This document shows, in pieces, positions 9,099-18,176 of a stretch of DNA of 64,000 nucleotides. The notes beneath the pieces were generated by a model. That model saw only the letters and a list, made by a program, of their open reading frames with translations. It did not search any database and was not told the origin of the DNA. Made by a program: the position numbers and the translations under genes. Positions within the stretch are counted from its first letter, which is position 1, and every line of letters starts with the position of its first letter. Source of the DNA: Arcobacter ellisii (GTDB lineage Bacteria > Campylobacterota > Campylobacteria > Campylobacterales > Arcobacteraceae); assembly GCF_003544915.1 (NCBI RefSeq), contig NZ_CP032097.1, positions 2,294,001-2,358,000 of the forward strand. The letters run 5' to 3'.

Positions 9099-9660
9099 AT
9101 AAATCAACTAAAGCTTTAAATGTTACTCCACATCTTCCGATGTTTTCAAGATTTATATGATTTCTTTCATTAATTCTGTCATCTTCAATAAACTGATATT
9201 TTAACTCTAAAACAACAGGTGTTGTATCTCCTGGAATTTTATACGTATCATAATATTCACAAAATAATGCACTTTGAGAAGATGCAATCATTGGAGGGAA
9301 ACCTTCCATTACATTTTTTACTTCAATTTCAAATTTCTCAATTTCACTAACTTCTTTTCCAAGAGGTGTAGCACATTTTTGTACATATTCAACATTCTCT
9401 TTATTTGCAAAACAAATAGTTGCTCTTTTTGTTTTCAAAATATTTGCTAAACTATCTTTTGGACTTCCATCATCTTTTTTCCCAATTGCCACAATCAAAA
9501 GTGCAGGATTTGAAGAAATAGGAATAAAATATGAAAATGGCGCTGCATTTAATACACCTTCATCTTCTGTAACAATCCAAGCAATAGGTCTTGGAATTAC
9601 AGTTCCTGACATTATCTTATATCTATTTAAGTCATCAATATCTTTATAATCTAAAATCAT
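9097..9660 (-). CDS. Flavin reductase family protein (FMN-binding split barrel)
   Basis: This 187-residue soluble protein has the pattern of flavin reductase-like proteins. SGTVIPRPIAWIVT near residues 18-31 and the NAAPFSYF motif near 38-45 form the FMN-binding part of the split barrel, and a SPKDSLANI segment follows. These proteins bind FMN and often supply reduced flavin or act as small oxidoreductases. It is the last gene of the continuous minus-strand run, 10 bases after a small unknown gene, and ends inside a strong terminator. The electron acceptor is unknown. Confidence 0.85.
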   Translation of the reverse strand: MILDYKDIDDLNRYKIMSGTVIPRPIAWIVTEDEGVLNAAPFSYFIPISSNPALLIVAIGKKDDGSPKDSLANILKTKRATICFANKENVEYVQKCATPLGKEVSEIEKFEIEVKNVMEGFPPMIASSQSALFCEYYDTYKIPGDTTPVVLELKYQFIEDDRINERNHINLENIGRCGVTFKALVDL

Positions 9661-9670
9661 CTTTTCCCTT

Positions 9671-9895
9671 TTATATTTTAAATTCTTGTTCTACGTTTTT
9701 TGCTATTAATTCACCTTTTAAAGTTAAAAATGAATCACTAACAAACTCTTCACTTTTTAGTTTTTTCAATAATTTTTTACCCTCTTTTAAAGTGAATAAT
9801 CCTGTATTTTCTAATTTTAAAACCACCTCATTTAAAGACTCATTTGACTCTTTTTTTAAAATTGCTAGTAGTAAAATTTTTTCATTTATATCCAT
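9671..9895 (-). CDS. Small hypothetical protein (74 aa)
   Basis: The product is a 74-residue acidic/basic helical protein without a signal peptide. The segment GLFTLKEGKKLLKKLKSEEFV followed by LTLKGEL loosely recalls a winged-helix DNA-binding fold, but no family is recognised. It overlaps the end of the MFS gene by 10 bases and precedes the flavin reductase by 10 bases, so translation is probably coupled. Its tight placement supports it being real. Confidence 0.6.
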   Translation of the reverse strand: MDINEKILLLAILKKESNESLNEVVLKLENTGLFTLKEGKKLLKKLKSEEFVSDSFLTLKGELIAKNVEQEFKI

Positions 9896-11067
9896 TTTAA
9901 AATCCTTGTATAATAAAAAGCAAAGGCTAAAAAACCAATTCCTAAAAGTATAGTAATTATATCAGTTGAAATTAAACTTGCCATTAATCCAATAAATAAA
10001 GTTGTAACGACACAAGCAAGCATAAAAAACATATCATTGTATGAAATCACACGTCCTATATATTTTTCATCACAATTATTTTGTAATAAAGCATAAGTAA
10101 ATGACCATAAAGTCGTAGTACTTAGTCCAACAATAAATAAAGAGATTAATGAAATATAAAAATTACTTTGAGTTAAACTCCATAAAATTATCGCTAATCC
10201 TTGAAAAGCTAATAAATAGTGCAAGTTCTCTTTGGTAACATATTTTGAGATAAACATTGGTCCAAACATAAGTGCAACTGCTCTTACTGCATTTGAAAGT
10301 CCAATTGCAAGTGGAACAGAAATAATATATTTATACTCATTTTTTGCCAAAATAGTTATAAGTGCATCAAAAGATGTAAGTCCAACACTTGAGTGTAAGA
10401 ATATAAGATGAAGTATTAATTTATTGTTTTTTATATAAATAAATCCATCTTTTATTAATTGAAATATTTTATCTGTTGTTTGGCTAGCTTTTACAACAAA
10501 ATCTATTCTAATAAAAACAATTAAAGCAACTGCAAAAATTATTGCATCTATAATAAAAGCTGTTTTATGTCCAAAAGAGTTAACAACAAATCCACTAACT
10601 GCCATGCCAACAGCATATGTAAATGACCAAATAATTGAGTGTATCTCATTTGCCATTTGAAGTGGTTTCCCATTTAAAAGTTTTGCTAAAAGTGACATCT
10701 CAGTTGAAAAAAACATAGAAGCTGCACTCATTCTAATAAATATCAAAATCATCAAAAACCAAATTTGTTCTTTATTATCAATGGTTAAAAATAAAATTGT
10801 CATCAAAAGTTCAGTTGAAAGTAAAAAAATCATTAAAGGTTTGATTTTTACCCTATCTATAATTGCCCCTGAAAGTGGAGCAATTAATATCGCAGGAATA
10901 AAATGCATTGCTGTTACTACTGAAATTGCCATTTCAGTTGAACCAAAATCAACAAGCATAGTATAAATTGCTACGTTTGAAAACCAAGCACCAAAGTATG
11001 CTATAAATTGAACTAAAGATAAATCTCTTATTATCTTATGTTCACGGAATAATTTACGATAATTCAA
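9886..11067 (-). CDS. Major facilitator superfamily transporter
   Basis: This 393-residue integral membrane protein has about eleven to twelve hydrophobic segments in two halves. The first cytoplasmic loop reads APLSGAIIDRVKIK (about 59-72), matching the MFS loop 2-3 signature, and the equivalent loop in the second half is weaker. The start appears to be TTG at 11067, overlapping the end of the molybdopterin gene by 14 bases, so translation is coupled. It resembles the MFS_3/enterobactin-exporter type of permease, but the substrate cannot be named. Confidence 0.88.
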   Translation of the reverse strand: MNYRKLFREHKIIRDLSLVQFIAYFGAWFSNVAIYTMLVDFGSTEMAISVVTAMHFIPAILIAPLSGAIIDRVKIKPLMIFLLSTELLMTILFLTIDNKEQIWFLMILIFIRMSAASMFFSTEMSLLAKLLNGKPLQMANEIHSIIWSFTYAVGMAVSGFVVNSFGHKTAFIIDAIIFAVALIVFIRIDFVVKASQTTDKIFQLIKDGFIYIKNNKLILHLIFLHSSVGLTSFDALITILAKNEYKYIISVPLAIGLSNAVRAVALMFGPMFISKYVTKENLHYLLAFQGLAIILWSLTQSNFYISLISLFIVGLSTTTLWSFTYALLQNNCDEKYIGRVISYNDMFFMLACVVTTLFIGLMASLISTDIITILLGIGFLAFAFYYTRILKWI

Positions 11068-12760
11068 TTTGAACTAAAACCTCTTGATACATCGCTGAAA
11101 ATGAGTCTTCATCTTCAAGAGCAGGTGTTAAATAGTTTGCATTTTTATTTCCAGCAAAAAAGAATGCACAATTTTCTTTTATATCATCATCTATTTTTAC
11201 TTCAAATTTTGCGTTTCCATATTTTGAAGAGATATTTACAATATCGCCATCTTTAAAATTTGTTTTAGAATTTAAGTAAACAAAATCATCTTTTGAGAAT
11301 TGAGAATTTAATGAATTTTTATTTTTTGCAGTTATAAAATAAAAATTGTCTTGCGTTTTTTGTTTATAAAGTGGTTCAATATCAAGTTCATCTAAAAATT
11401 CAAATGTTTCAAACTCTTCTAATTCTGGTTTATGATTTTCAAAATAAGAGATTATCTCATCTTCATCTTTTAATTTTTCAAATCCAAATTTTTCCAATAA
11501 AAAGTTTGTTAATTCATATTCACTCAAACTCTCTTGAGTTTTCTCTTTTACAATTTGAGAAATAGATTTTAATTCATGTCCATAAGACAATCTAACATCT
11601 TTTTTACTTAAAAATGAAGTTGAGGGAATAATCAAATTTGCATATTCACAAGTTTCATTTAAAGTTGTCCCAAAATATACTACAAAACTATTTTTTAAAC
11701 CCTCTATCACTTTTTTTGTATTTGGATGTGAAACAACAGGATTTGCACCTTGAATAAATACTAAATCATAAGAGCCAAAATCAACTTTAGGAATTGAAAC
11801 TTTTTTATTGTTTCCTTTTATTTCAAAAGGTTTTTTATATCCAAAAGCCGAATTACTTAAATACCAAACTCCACCTGCTTCTTTTTTATGATAACCCATA
11901 AAAGCAGCAAAGGAGTCAATACATCTCATAATTTGTGAACCTTCAAAATATTTCTGAACTCCAAGACCAACCATAATTGCAACGTTTTTATTCTCTATTA
12001 AATCAAAAAAATCATTTACTAAAGAAAGAGGAATTCCAGTTGTTGCTTCATAAGAAACAACTGGTCTTCCCCTTGAAATATCAAAAAAATCATCTGCATT
12101 ATTTCCAAACTCTTCAATAAACTCTTTATCTTCCAAATCTTGCATATGAGCAAATCTTGTAAGTAATAAAGCCAATTCATAATCTGTTTTTGGATTTATT
12201 TGCATATGAATTTTTGATTTTTTTGCAATATCCGTGCAAACTGGGTCAATAGTTACAAAAGTTTTATCTTTAACCAAATTATACATATGAGAAGAAGTAA
12301 CACTAAAATTTCTTCCCCAAACGACTATTACATCAGCATTAAGAAGTTTTTCAAGTGGAGGATTTATTACATTTGTACGACCAGCTTCAATTCCAGCTCC
12401 GCCTCCGCCATCACATAAACTTCCACGTGTTAAAGTTGAACCATATAAAGTAAAAAAGTTTTTAGTTACACTTTGCATAACTCCAATATTTCCACTTCCT
12501 TTATAAAATAGTGTTTTTATTGGTGTTGTTTGTTTTAATTTATCTACTAAAATATTTAAAGATTCATCCAATGAAATCTCTTTACCTTCATAAATAGCTT
12601 TTTCTAAATTTTTTTCTTTTAACAAATTTGCAAAATTAACACATAATTTTCCATTTGTAGTTTTATGTTCTTTTGAGCCTTTTATATTATTTTCAATCAT
12701 TTGTCCTTGACAAGCATCGTAACAATCAAGTGGACATGCTACTTTATTATTTGAATTCAA
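11054..12760 (-). CDS. Molybdopterin-dependent oxidoreductase
   Basis: The 568-residue product opens with ACPLDCYDACQG and a later GKLC Cys, the CxxxC-x3-C...C arrangement of an N-terminal [4Fe-4S] cluster in molybdenum bis-PGD enzymes. A conserved SLCDGGGGAG motif follows near residue 122, in the active-site region. QGANPVVSHPN near 344-354 and a C-terminal beta-barrel domain are also typical of this superfamily. There is no twin-arginine signal, so it is probably cytoplasmic. The length is short compared with formate dehydrogenase or nitrate reductase. The TTG start overlaps the HlyD-like gene by 14 bases. The substrate is unknown. Confidence 0.85.
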   Translation of the reverse strand: MNSNNKVACPLDCYDACQGQMIENNIKGSKEHKTTNGKLCVNFANLLKEKNLEKAIYEGKEISLDESLNILVDKLKQTTPIKTLFYKGSGNIGVMQSVTKNFFTLYGSTLTRGSLCDGGGGAGIEAGRTNVINPPLEKLLNADVIVVWGRNFSVTSSHMYNLVKDKTFVTIDPVCTDIAKKSKIHMQINPKTDYELALLLTRFAHMQDLEDKEFIEEFGNNADDFFDISRGRPVVSYEATTGIPLSLVNDFFDLIENKNVAIMVGLGVQKYFEGSQIMRCIDSFAAFMGYHKKEAGGVWYLSNSAFGYKKPFEIKGNNKKVSIPKVDFGSYDLVFIQGANPVVSHPNTKKVIEGLKNSFVVYFGTTLNETCEYANLIIPSTSFLSKKDVRLSYGHELKSISQIVKEKTQESLSEYELTNFLLEKFGFEKLKDEDEIISYFENHKPELEEFETFEFLDELDIEPLYKQKTQDNFYFITAKNKNSLNSQFSKDDFVYLNSKTNFKDGDIVNISSKYGNAKFEVKIDDDIKENCAFFFAGNKNANYLTPALEDEDSFSAMYQEVLVQIELS

Positions 12761-13454
12761 TTTTTACCAACCTTGAAAATTGTTGAGCATTTGTTACAAT
12801 CAATTCAACTTTATATGCTGAAATATTTGTACTATCTGCTACATCATAAATTTTTGATATTTTTATATCACTTTTAATTCCATCTAAATATATCTCTTTA
12901 TTTTTTATCTCTTCAATTTGTGCAATAGGAACAAAAATTTCTAATTTACCTTTTGATAAATCTTTTGCTTCATAAAGTAAAGTTCCAGGAGTTACATAAT
13001 CTTTCTCTTTAACAGCTATGTTAAAAACATAATTTGATTTTTCAACCAATTTTTTATTTGAAATAGTATCTTTTAGATTCTCTATTTTTATTAACATATC
13101 AGCTTTTGAACTCTCTAAATTTATCACTTTTAACTTTTGTGTATCTTTTTCAAAAGCTGATTTTGAACTCACTTGATTTAATCTATCATAATTATTTTGT
13201 TCAATTTTTAACATCTCATCAATAAATTTTAATTTATTTTTTGATTGTTCCAATTCAACTCTATCAACACTTGAATCCAACTCAACAATAGTTGTATTAT
13301 TTGCTTTTAAACCTTCTATTTGGGAATTTGAAAAGATAACTTTTCCAGCAACCGCTGCTTTTACTTGATAACTCTCTATTGGTTCTAATTTTGCATAATA
13401 TTCATTTGCAAAAATCGATGTAATCATAATTACAGATAATAAAAAAATCTTCAT
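12747..13454 (-). CDS. HlyD-like periplasmic adaptor protein
   Basis: This 235-residue protein begins with a 16-residue signal peptide ending IFA. A lipoyl-like half motif (YQVKAAVAGKVIFS, about 29-42) follows, then a coiled-coil hairpin at about 70-140, and a second half with VKEKDYVTPGTLLYEA. That order matches membrane-fusion proteins of efflux pumps, though it is shorter than usual. No inner-membrane pump or outer-membrane partner gene lies beside it. It follows the BatD-like gene by 8 bases. It may stabilise or couple a transport process in the periplasm; the partner is unknown. Confidence 0.75.
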   Translation of the reverse strand: MKIFLLSVIMITSIFANEYYAKLEPIESYQVKAAVAGKVIFSNSQIEGLKANNTTIVELDSSVDRVELEQSKNKLKFIDEMLKIEQNNYDRLNQVSSKSAFEKDTQKLKVINLESSKADMLIKIENLKDTISNKKLVEKSNYVFNIAVKEKDYVTPGTLLYEAKDLSKGKLEIFVPIAQIEEIKNKEIYLDGIKSDIKISKIYDVADSTNISAYKVELIVTNAQQFSRLVKIEFK

Positions 13455-13462
13455 ATTTTTCC

Positions 13463-14911
13463 TTATAATTTTAATTCTTTTAAAATATTAATAATCTCTT
13501 TTTTTAATAGTTTAAAATCTTCTTCTTTTTCCAATCTAAAAATCAATTCATCTAATCTAGAATCAATTTTTAGATATATTGCTAGAATTTTTATTAGCTC
13601 TTTTTTACTTTTAGACTCTTTTACTCTTTTTAATAAAGGATAAATTTCATCTTTATTTTTTCTTTTTGAAGTTATAACATAAAAATATAAACTTACTATT
13701 AATAATGAAAAAACTATACCTAAAACAAAATATAATATTTTATCTTCAAGGGAACTCTTTTCAACTATTTTTACAACTTCTTTAGTTTCAACATTTTTAT
13801 CCGCTTTTTCTAAAAAACTCTCTTTTACTTCTTTTTCTTCAACTTTAATCTCATAAGTTTTAGTTGTCTTAGTTACAACTTTTTCTTCATTTTTATCAAA
13901 ATATTCAAAAGTTATACTTGGAAGAATAAAAGATTTATTAGAAACTATTGAAAATACTTTTTCATAAGTTCCTTCATATTTATCATTTGAAATATATGTT
14001 TTTATTTCAGGTTTATTTTCATAAATTGTTACATCAGATAAAGGAAGTTTAATATCTAAAATATCATCAAAATTCCCAGTTCCTGTTATTTTTAATTTAT
14101 AAGAAACTGCTTCCCCTGCTTTGATTTTTTCTTTATCAATTGTTGATTCAATCTCAAAATCACCAACAAGTTTTATATCTTGTGGTAGCTTTTTTATTTT
14201 AAGATTTAGTTCATTTGAATAAATATTTATATCTTTTGTTGTAGAAAAATATGATTTAAAACTCTCATCTATTATTTGAGCTTGAAGTAAAATGGGATTA
14301 ATAGTTAAAATTCCATCTTTTAATGGAGTTAATAAAAATTTTAATTCTATAACATTAAAGTCATTTTCTTCATATTTTTTTGTATCATCAATTTGTTTAT
14401 ACCAAAATCCATCAAAAGTTGGTTTATTTAAAGACAATCCAACTATTTTTGCATCTTTTTTATGTTTAAATAAAATTTTTAAAATAAAATTTTCACCTAC
14501 ATAAAACTCATTTTTATCTACATTAATACTCAAATCAAAAATATCAGATTTTGTTTTTGAAACTTTTTCTACAACTATATTTTTTTCTTTAGTTTTAAAC
14601 TTTTCTCCATCAATCTCAAATTCTAAAGAGGGAAATATAAAATCTTTTCTAGGGATTAAAGAATAACTTTTTTTTATAACTTTTGAAACTGTTCCATTTA
14701 TTATATTTGTAGAAATTGAACTAGAAATCTCTTGAACAACATTTCCATCTATTAATGATAAATCAGGGAATTTTACTTTTTCACCAGAAATTTCAATAGT
14801 AAAAACTAAAGGTTCACCTAAAATGACTTTTTCATTTAGATACAAATTTACATTTGCCAAAAGTGACAAAATGAAAAATTGAAATAAAAAAAATATTTTA
14901 ATTAGTTTCAT
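13463..14911 (-). CDS. BatD-like membrane-anchored periplasmic protein
   Basis: The 482-residue product has a signal peptide (about 1-19, ending SLLA). Repeated immunoglobulin-like beta domains follow (for example VNLYLNEKVILGEPLVFTIE and LSINVDKNEFYVGENFILKI), then a single membrane helix near 390-412 and a basic helical cytoplasmic tail. This is the architecture of BatD, the aerotolerance-associated protein, but no BatA/BatB von Willebrand-type partner or MoxR ATPase is nearby. It starts 2 bases after flhA ends, so it is read as part of the flagellar transcript. A flagellar or envelope role here is only inferred. Confidence 0.8.
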   Translation of the reverse strand: MKLIKIFFLFQFFILSLLANVNLYLNEKVILGEPLVFTIEISGEKVKFPDLSLIDGNVVQEISSSISTNIINGTVSKVIKKSYSLIPRKDFIFPSLEFEIDGEKFKTKEKNIVVEKVSKTKSDIFDLSINVDKNEFYVGENFILKILFKHKKDAKIVGLSLNKPTFDGFWYKQIDDTKKYEENDFNVIELKFLLTPLKDGILTINPILLQAQIIDESFKSYFSTTKDINIYSNELNLKIKKLPQDIKLVGDFEIESTIDKEKIKAGEAVSYKLKITGTGNFDDILDIKLPLSDVTIYENKPEIKTYISNDKYEGTYEKVFSIVSNKSFILPSITFEYFDKNEEKVVTKTTKTYEIKVEEKEVKESFLEKADKNVETKEVVKIVEKSSLEDKILYFVLGIVFSLLIVSLYFYVITSKRKNKDEIYPLLKRVKESKSKKELIKILAIYLKIDSRLDELIFRLEKEEDFKLLKKEIINILKELKL

Positions 14912-14913
14912 AA

Positions 14914-17025
14914 TTAAAACTCTAAAGTTCCCTCTATTGCAAAATTTGCTTTTGAATCAAGTTCTGCATGTGATAATACAGAAACTTGTAAACCAAATTT
15001 CTCATAAATTTCAGAAATTCTTTTTCTAAGAACTGGGTCAACAACCATACAAACTTTTGAAAAACCTTTTGCTTCAACAGTATCTAAAAGTTGTTTTGTT
15101 TTAGTTACAAGATTATTAATCTCAGCAATTGAAAGCATTAATTGAGAAACTCCATGATGTTCTTGAAGTTTTCCAATAAATTGTTGCTCAAGCTCTGGTT
15201 TTATTGTAATAATATGTAAAACATTATCCGTATCTTTAAACTTTTGCGTAATCAATCTATAAAGTTTAGCACGTACATGTTCAAGTAAAATTTCAGGAGC
15301 TTTTGTAAATTCTGCAATATCAGCAACTGCTTCAATTATTGTTAACATATCAACAATAGGTATTTTTTCATGTAATAAATCTTTACATACTTTTAATAAA
15401 GCACCATAAGAAGTAACTTTCATTGCTTCATCTATAACTATTGGGAAATCTTTTTTCAATCTATCAACAATATCAACAATATCTTGTCTTGTAATAATAT
15501 CTTCTGCATGTCTTTTTATAATTTCTGAAATATGTGTTGAAATAATTGTTGGTGCATCAACAACTGTAAAACCTTTCATTAAAGCTTCTTCTTTTAATTC
15601 AGGACCAATCCAAGTTGCATCAAGATTAAATACAGGCTCTTTTACTTTTAAACCTGCTAATTTTTCATTTCCTAAACCACCCATTGCAAGGAATTTATCG
15701 ACTTCTATTCTTCCTTTTGCTAATGGAATTCTTTTTAAATAGAGTTGATACTCATTTGCTCCTAAATTTGCATCATCTGAAATTCTAATTTGTGGAATAA
15801 TAAATCCTAATTCACTTGCTATTGTTTTTCTAATAGCTTTTATTTTATCTAATAATTCAGAATTTCCTTGAACCAATTGTAATAATCTAATTCCAAGTTT
15901 TAACTCTAAAACTTCTAGTTTCATTATATTTTCAATAGTTTGATTTTCATCAGGAACAGCAGCACTTTTTTTCTTCTCTTTTAAAGAAGAGACATTTTCA
16001 TCAATTTTTGATTTAACAGCTTGAGGTTTAAATAATCTAGTGATTGCATTATCTTGTTTATCTTCAATCATAGTAATTACATATCCAATAAATACCATCA
16101 TTAAACCCATTACCATTAAAATTCCTGCTGGGAATCCTGGTACAAAACCAAATAAAATCATACCAATACCAACAAGAATTAAAGATTTACTATCTTTAAT
16201 AAGTTGATTAACTGATTGACTTGCAAATTTATCTTCATCCATATTAGAACGAGTAATTATGATTGCTGTTGCTGTTGATAAAATTAAAGCTGGGATTTGT
16301 GCAACTAATCCATCACCAATAGTTAAAATTGTATAGATTTCTCCAGATTGAGCTACAGTCATATCATGTTGGAAAAGCCCTATTAAAATTCCACCAACTA
16401 GATTAACCATTGTAATAATAATACCAGCAACAGCATCACCTTTTACAAACTTTGAAGACCCATCCATTGCTCCATAAAAATTTGCCTCTGAAATAAGCAT
16501 CTTTCTTCTTTCTTGAGCCTCTTTGTCATCAATAAATCCAGCATTCAAATCAGCATCTATGGCCATTTGTTTACCAGGCATAGAATCAAGTGTAAATCTT
16601 GCTGTTACTTCAGCAACCCTTGTAGCACCTTTTGTTACAACCATAAAATTTATTAACACTAAAATAATAAATACGATTATTCCAATAACCATATTTCCAC
16701 CAACAACAAATTCACCAAAAGCTGCAATAATAGAACTTACTGCATCTGGACCATTATGCCCTTCACTTAAAATAGACCTAGTTGTTGCAATATTTAAAGA
16801 TAACCTAAACAGAGCAAGAATTAAAATAAGTGTTGGAAATGTTGTTAAATCTGATGGTTTTTGAATATATAAAGATATTAATAAAATCAATAAAGACAAA
16901 GATAAAGATATTACCAAAAAGAAATCCAAGATTCCTTTTGGTAAAGGCACAATTATAATTGCAAGTATAGAGACAAAAAGTGCAACGACAATTAAGTCTT
17001 TTGAAAATATCTTTTTTATGTTCAT
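14914..17025 (-). CDS. flhA: Flagellar export gate protein FlhA
   Basis: This 703-residue protein has about eight N-terminal membrane helices up to about residue 320. The cytoplasmic FHIPEP-loop motif RVAEVTARFTLDSMPGKQMA lies near 136-155, and the four-subdomain cytoplasmic part that binds chaperone-substrate complexes spans about 350-703. FlhA forms the nonameric ring of the type III export gate. The length matches typical FlhA. It follows flgL by 17 bases within the flagellar run; the gate partners FlhB and FliR are encoded upstream in the same run, while FliP and FliQ are not in the window. Confidence 0.97.
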   Translation of the reverse strand: MNIKKIFSKDLIVVALFVSILAIIIVPLPKGILDFFLVISLSLSLLILLISLYIQKPSDLTTFPTLILILALFRLSLNIATTRSILSEGHNGPDAVSSIIAAFGEFVVGGNMVIGIIVFIILVLINFMVVTKGATRVAEVTARFTLDSMPGKQMAIDADLNAGFIDDKEAQERRKMLISEANFYGAMDGSSKFVKGDAVAGIIITMVNLVGGILIGLFQHDMTVAQSGEIYTILTIGDGLVAQIPALILSTATAIIITRSNMDEDKFASQSVNQLIKDSKSLILVGIGMILFGFVPGFPAGILMVMGLMMVFIGYVITMIEDKQDNAITRLFKPQAVKSKIDENVSSLKEKKKSAAVPDENQTIENIMKLEVLELKLGIRLLQLVQGNSELLDKIKAIRKTIASELGFIIPQIRISDDANLGANEYQLYLKRIPLAKGRIEVDKFLAMGGLGNEKLAGLKVKEPVFNLDATWIGPELKEEALMKGFTVVDAPTIISTHISEIIKRHAEDIITRQDIVDIVDRLKKDFPIVIDEAMKVTSYGALLKVCKDLLHEKIPIVDMLTIIEAVADIAEFTKAPEILLEHVRAKLYRLITQKFKDTDNVLHIITIKPELEQQFIGKLQEHHGVSQLMLSIAEINNLVTKTKQLLDTVEAKGFSKVCMVVDPVLRKRISEIYEKFGLQVSVLSHAELDSKANFAIEGTLEF

Positions 17026-17042
17026 ATATTAATTTTTATTAG

Positions 17043-18176
17043 TTAATTCATAAAATTAACTAATGACAGTTGATTTGTTTTACTTATTGTTGAATAAAGT
17101 GCTGTATAAGTTAATTCTAATGCTTTTGCTTGAAGTGCAACTTCAGTTAAGTTAGAAGAACTTAAATCCTGTGACAATTTTTTATACTGAGTCAATTTTG
17201 AACCAATACCCTCTAAAGATGTTTCAAATATTTTATTTCGACTTCCTAATTCAGCATGGGCAATATTAACCCCATCATAAGCTTTTGTTAACTCTTCTAA
17301 ACCTTTTCCTATTAGAGTTCTAGCTTGAGTATCTGAGATAGGATTACCAGCAGAATCAACTTTGTTTAAACTATTTACTACATTATCAATTAAATCAAAA
17401 ATATTTGTTTTTGCTTCAAACTTTGTTCCAACTGCTGTAAGAACAGGTGTTGAATAAGTATTTGTTACAACATCAAAAGTTACAGCCATTGTATCAGTAG
17501 TCACATTACCATCTGGATCATACTTAGTTAAAGTATCATTAGTTGGACTGTTTAATTTCCATTCATTCCCATCTTGGTCAATAATCCTATCAGTTGCACT
17601 AAAAGTTAAAGATTGGTCTTTATAAGCTGTTGATGAAGAATACATCATCATATCAAAACCATTAACACCTCTTTCTCGATAAGAACCCTCTTCTACTGCT
17701 ACACTTCTTAATTTATTATCACCAACATAAGTTACTTTACCATTTGCATCCATTTCAAATGGTTTAATTGAAGAATCTGAACCAGTAAATACATACTCTC
17801 CTTCAACATGTGTGTTTGCTAAATCATAAAGATTTTCTTTCATCCCTGCAATATTAATAGCAATTGCTTTAAGTCCATCTTCACCTGTAGTATCTGTATT
17901 AGCTTTTATTAACTCTGCATTTATGTATTCTAAAATTTTTTTAATTTCTTTTATACTTGAATCCGCTGTGTTATTTTGTACAACTGTTCTTTCTATTTGA
18001 GTCTCTATTCCTTCATAAGTTCTAATCTTATCATCAACTGATACAATTCTTGAATATAAAATAGAATCATCACTACCATTTTCAAGTTGCTTTCCACCAT
18101 ATTGGAAGTTAAGTTTTCGCTGCAAGGTATCTAGATTATTTAATCTATACATCATTTGTTCTGTTTGATTAATCAT
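17043..18176 (-). CDS. flgL: Flagellar hook-filament junction protein FlgL
   Basis: The 377-residue protein has the flagellin-family N-terminal helix (MINQTEQMMYRLNNLDTLQR) and a matching C-terminal helix (ALELTYTALYSTISKTNQLS). Between these lies a variable domain rich in T, D and S, which is the surface domain. It is HAP3, forming the hook-filament junction with FlgK, which is not in this window. The start ATG overlaps the fliI stop as ATGA, indicating coupled translation. Confidence 0.92.
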   Translation of the reverse strand: MINQTEQMMYRLNNLDTLQRKLNFQYGGKQLENGSDDSILYSRIVSVDDKIRTYEGIETQIERTVVQNNTADSSIKEIKKILEYINAELIKANTDTTGEDGLKAIAINIAGMKENLYDLANTHVEGEYVFTGSDSSIKPFEMDANGKVTYVGDNKLRSVAVEEGSYRERGVNGFDMMMYSSSTAYKDQSLTFSATDRIIDQDGNEWKLNSPTNDTLTKYDPDGNVTTDTMAVTFDVVTNTYSTPVLTAVGTKFEAKTNIFDLIDNVVNSLNKVDSAGNPISDTQARTLIGKGLEELTKAYDGVNIAHAELGSRNKIFETSLEGIGSKLTQYKKLSQDLSSSNLTEVALQAKALELTYTALYSTISKTNQLSLVNFMN

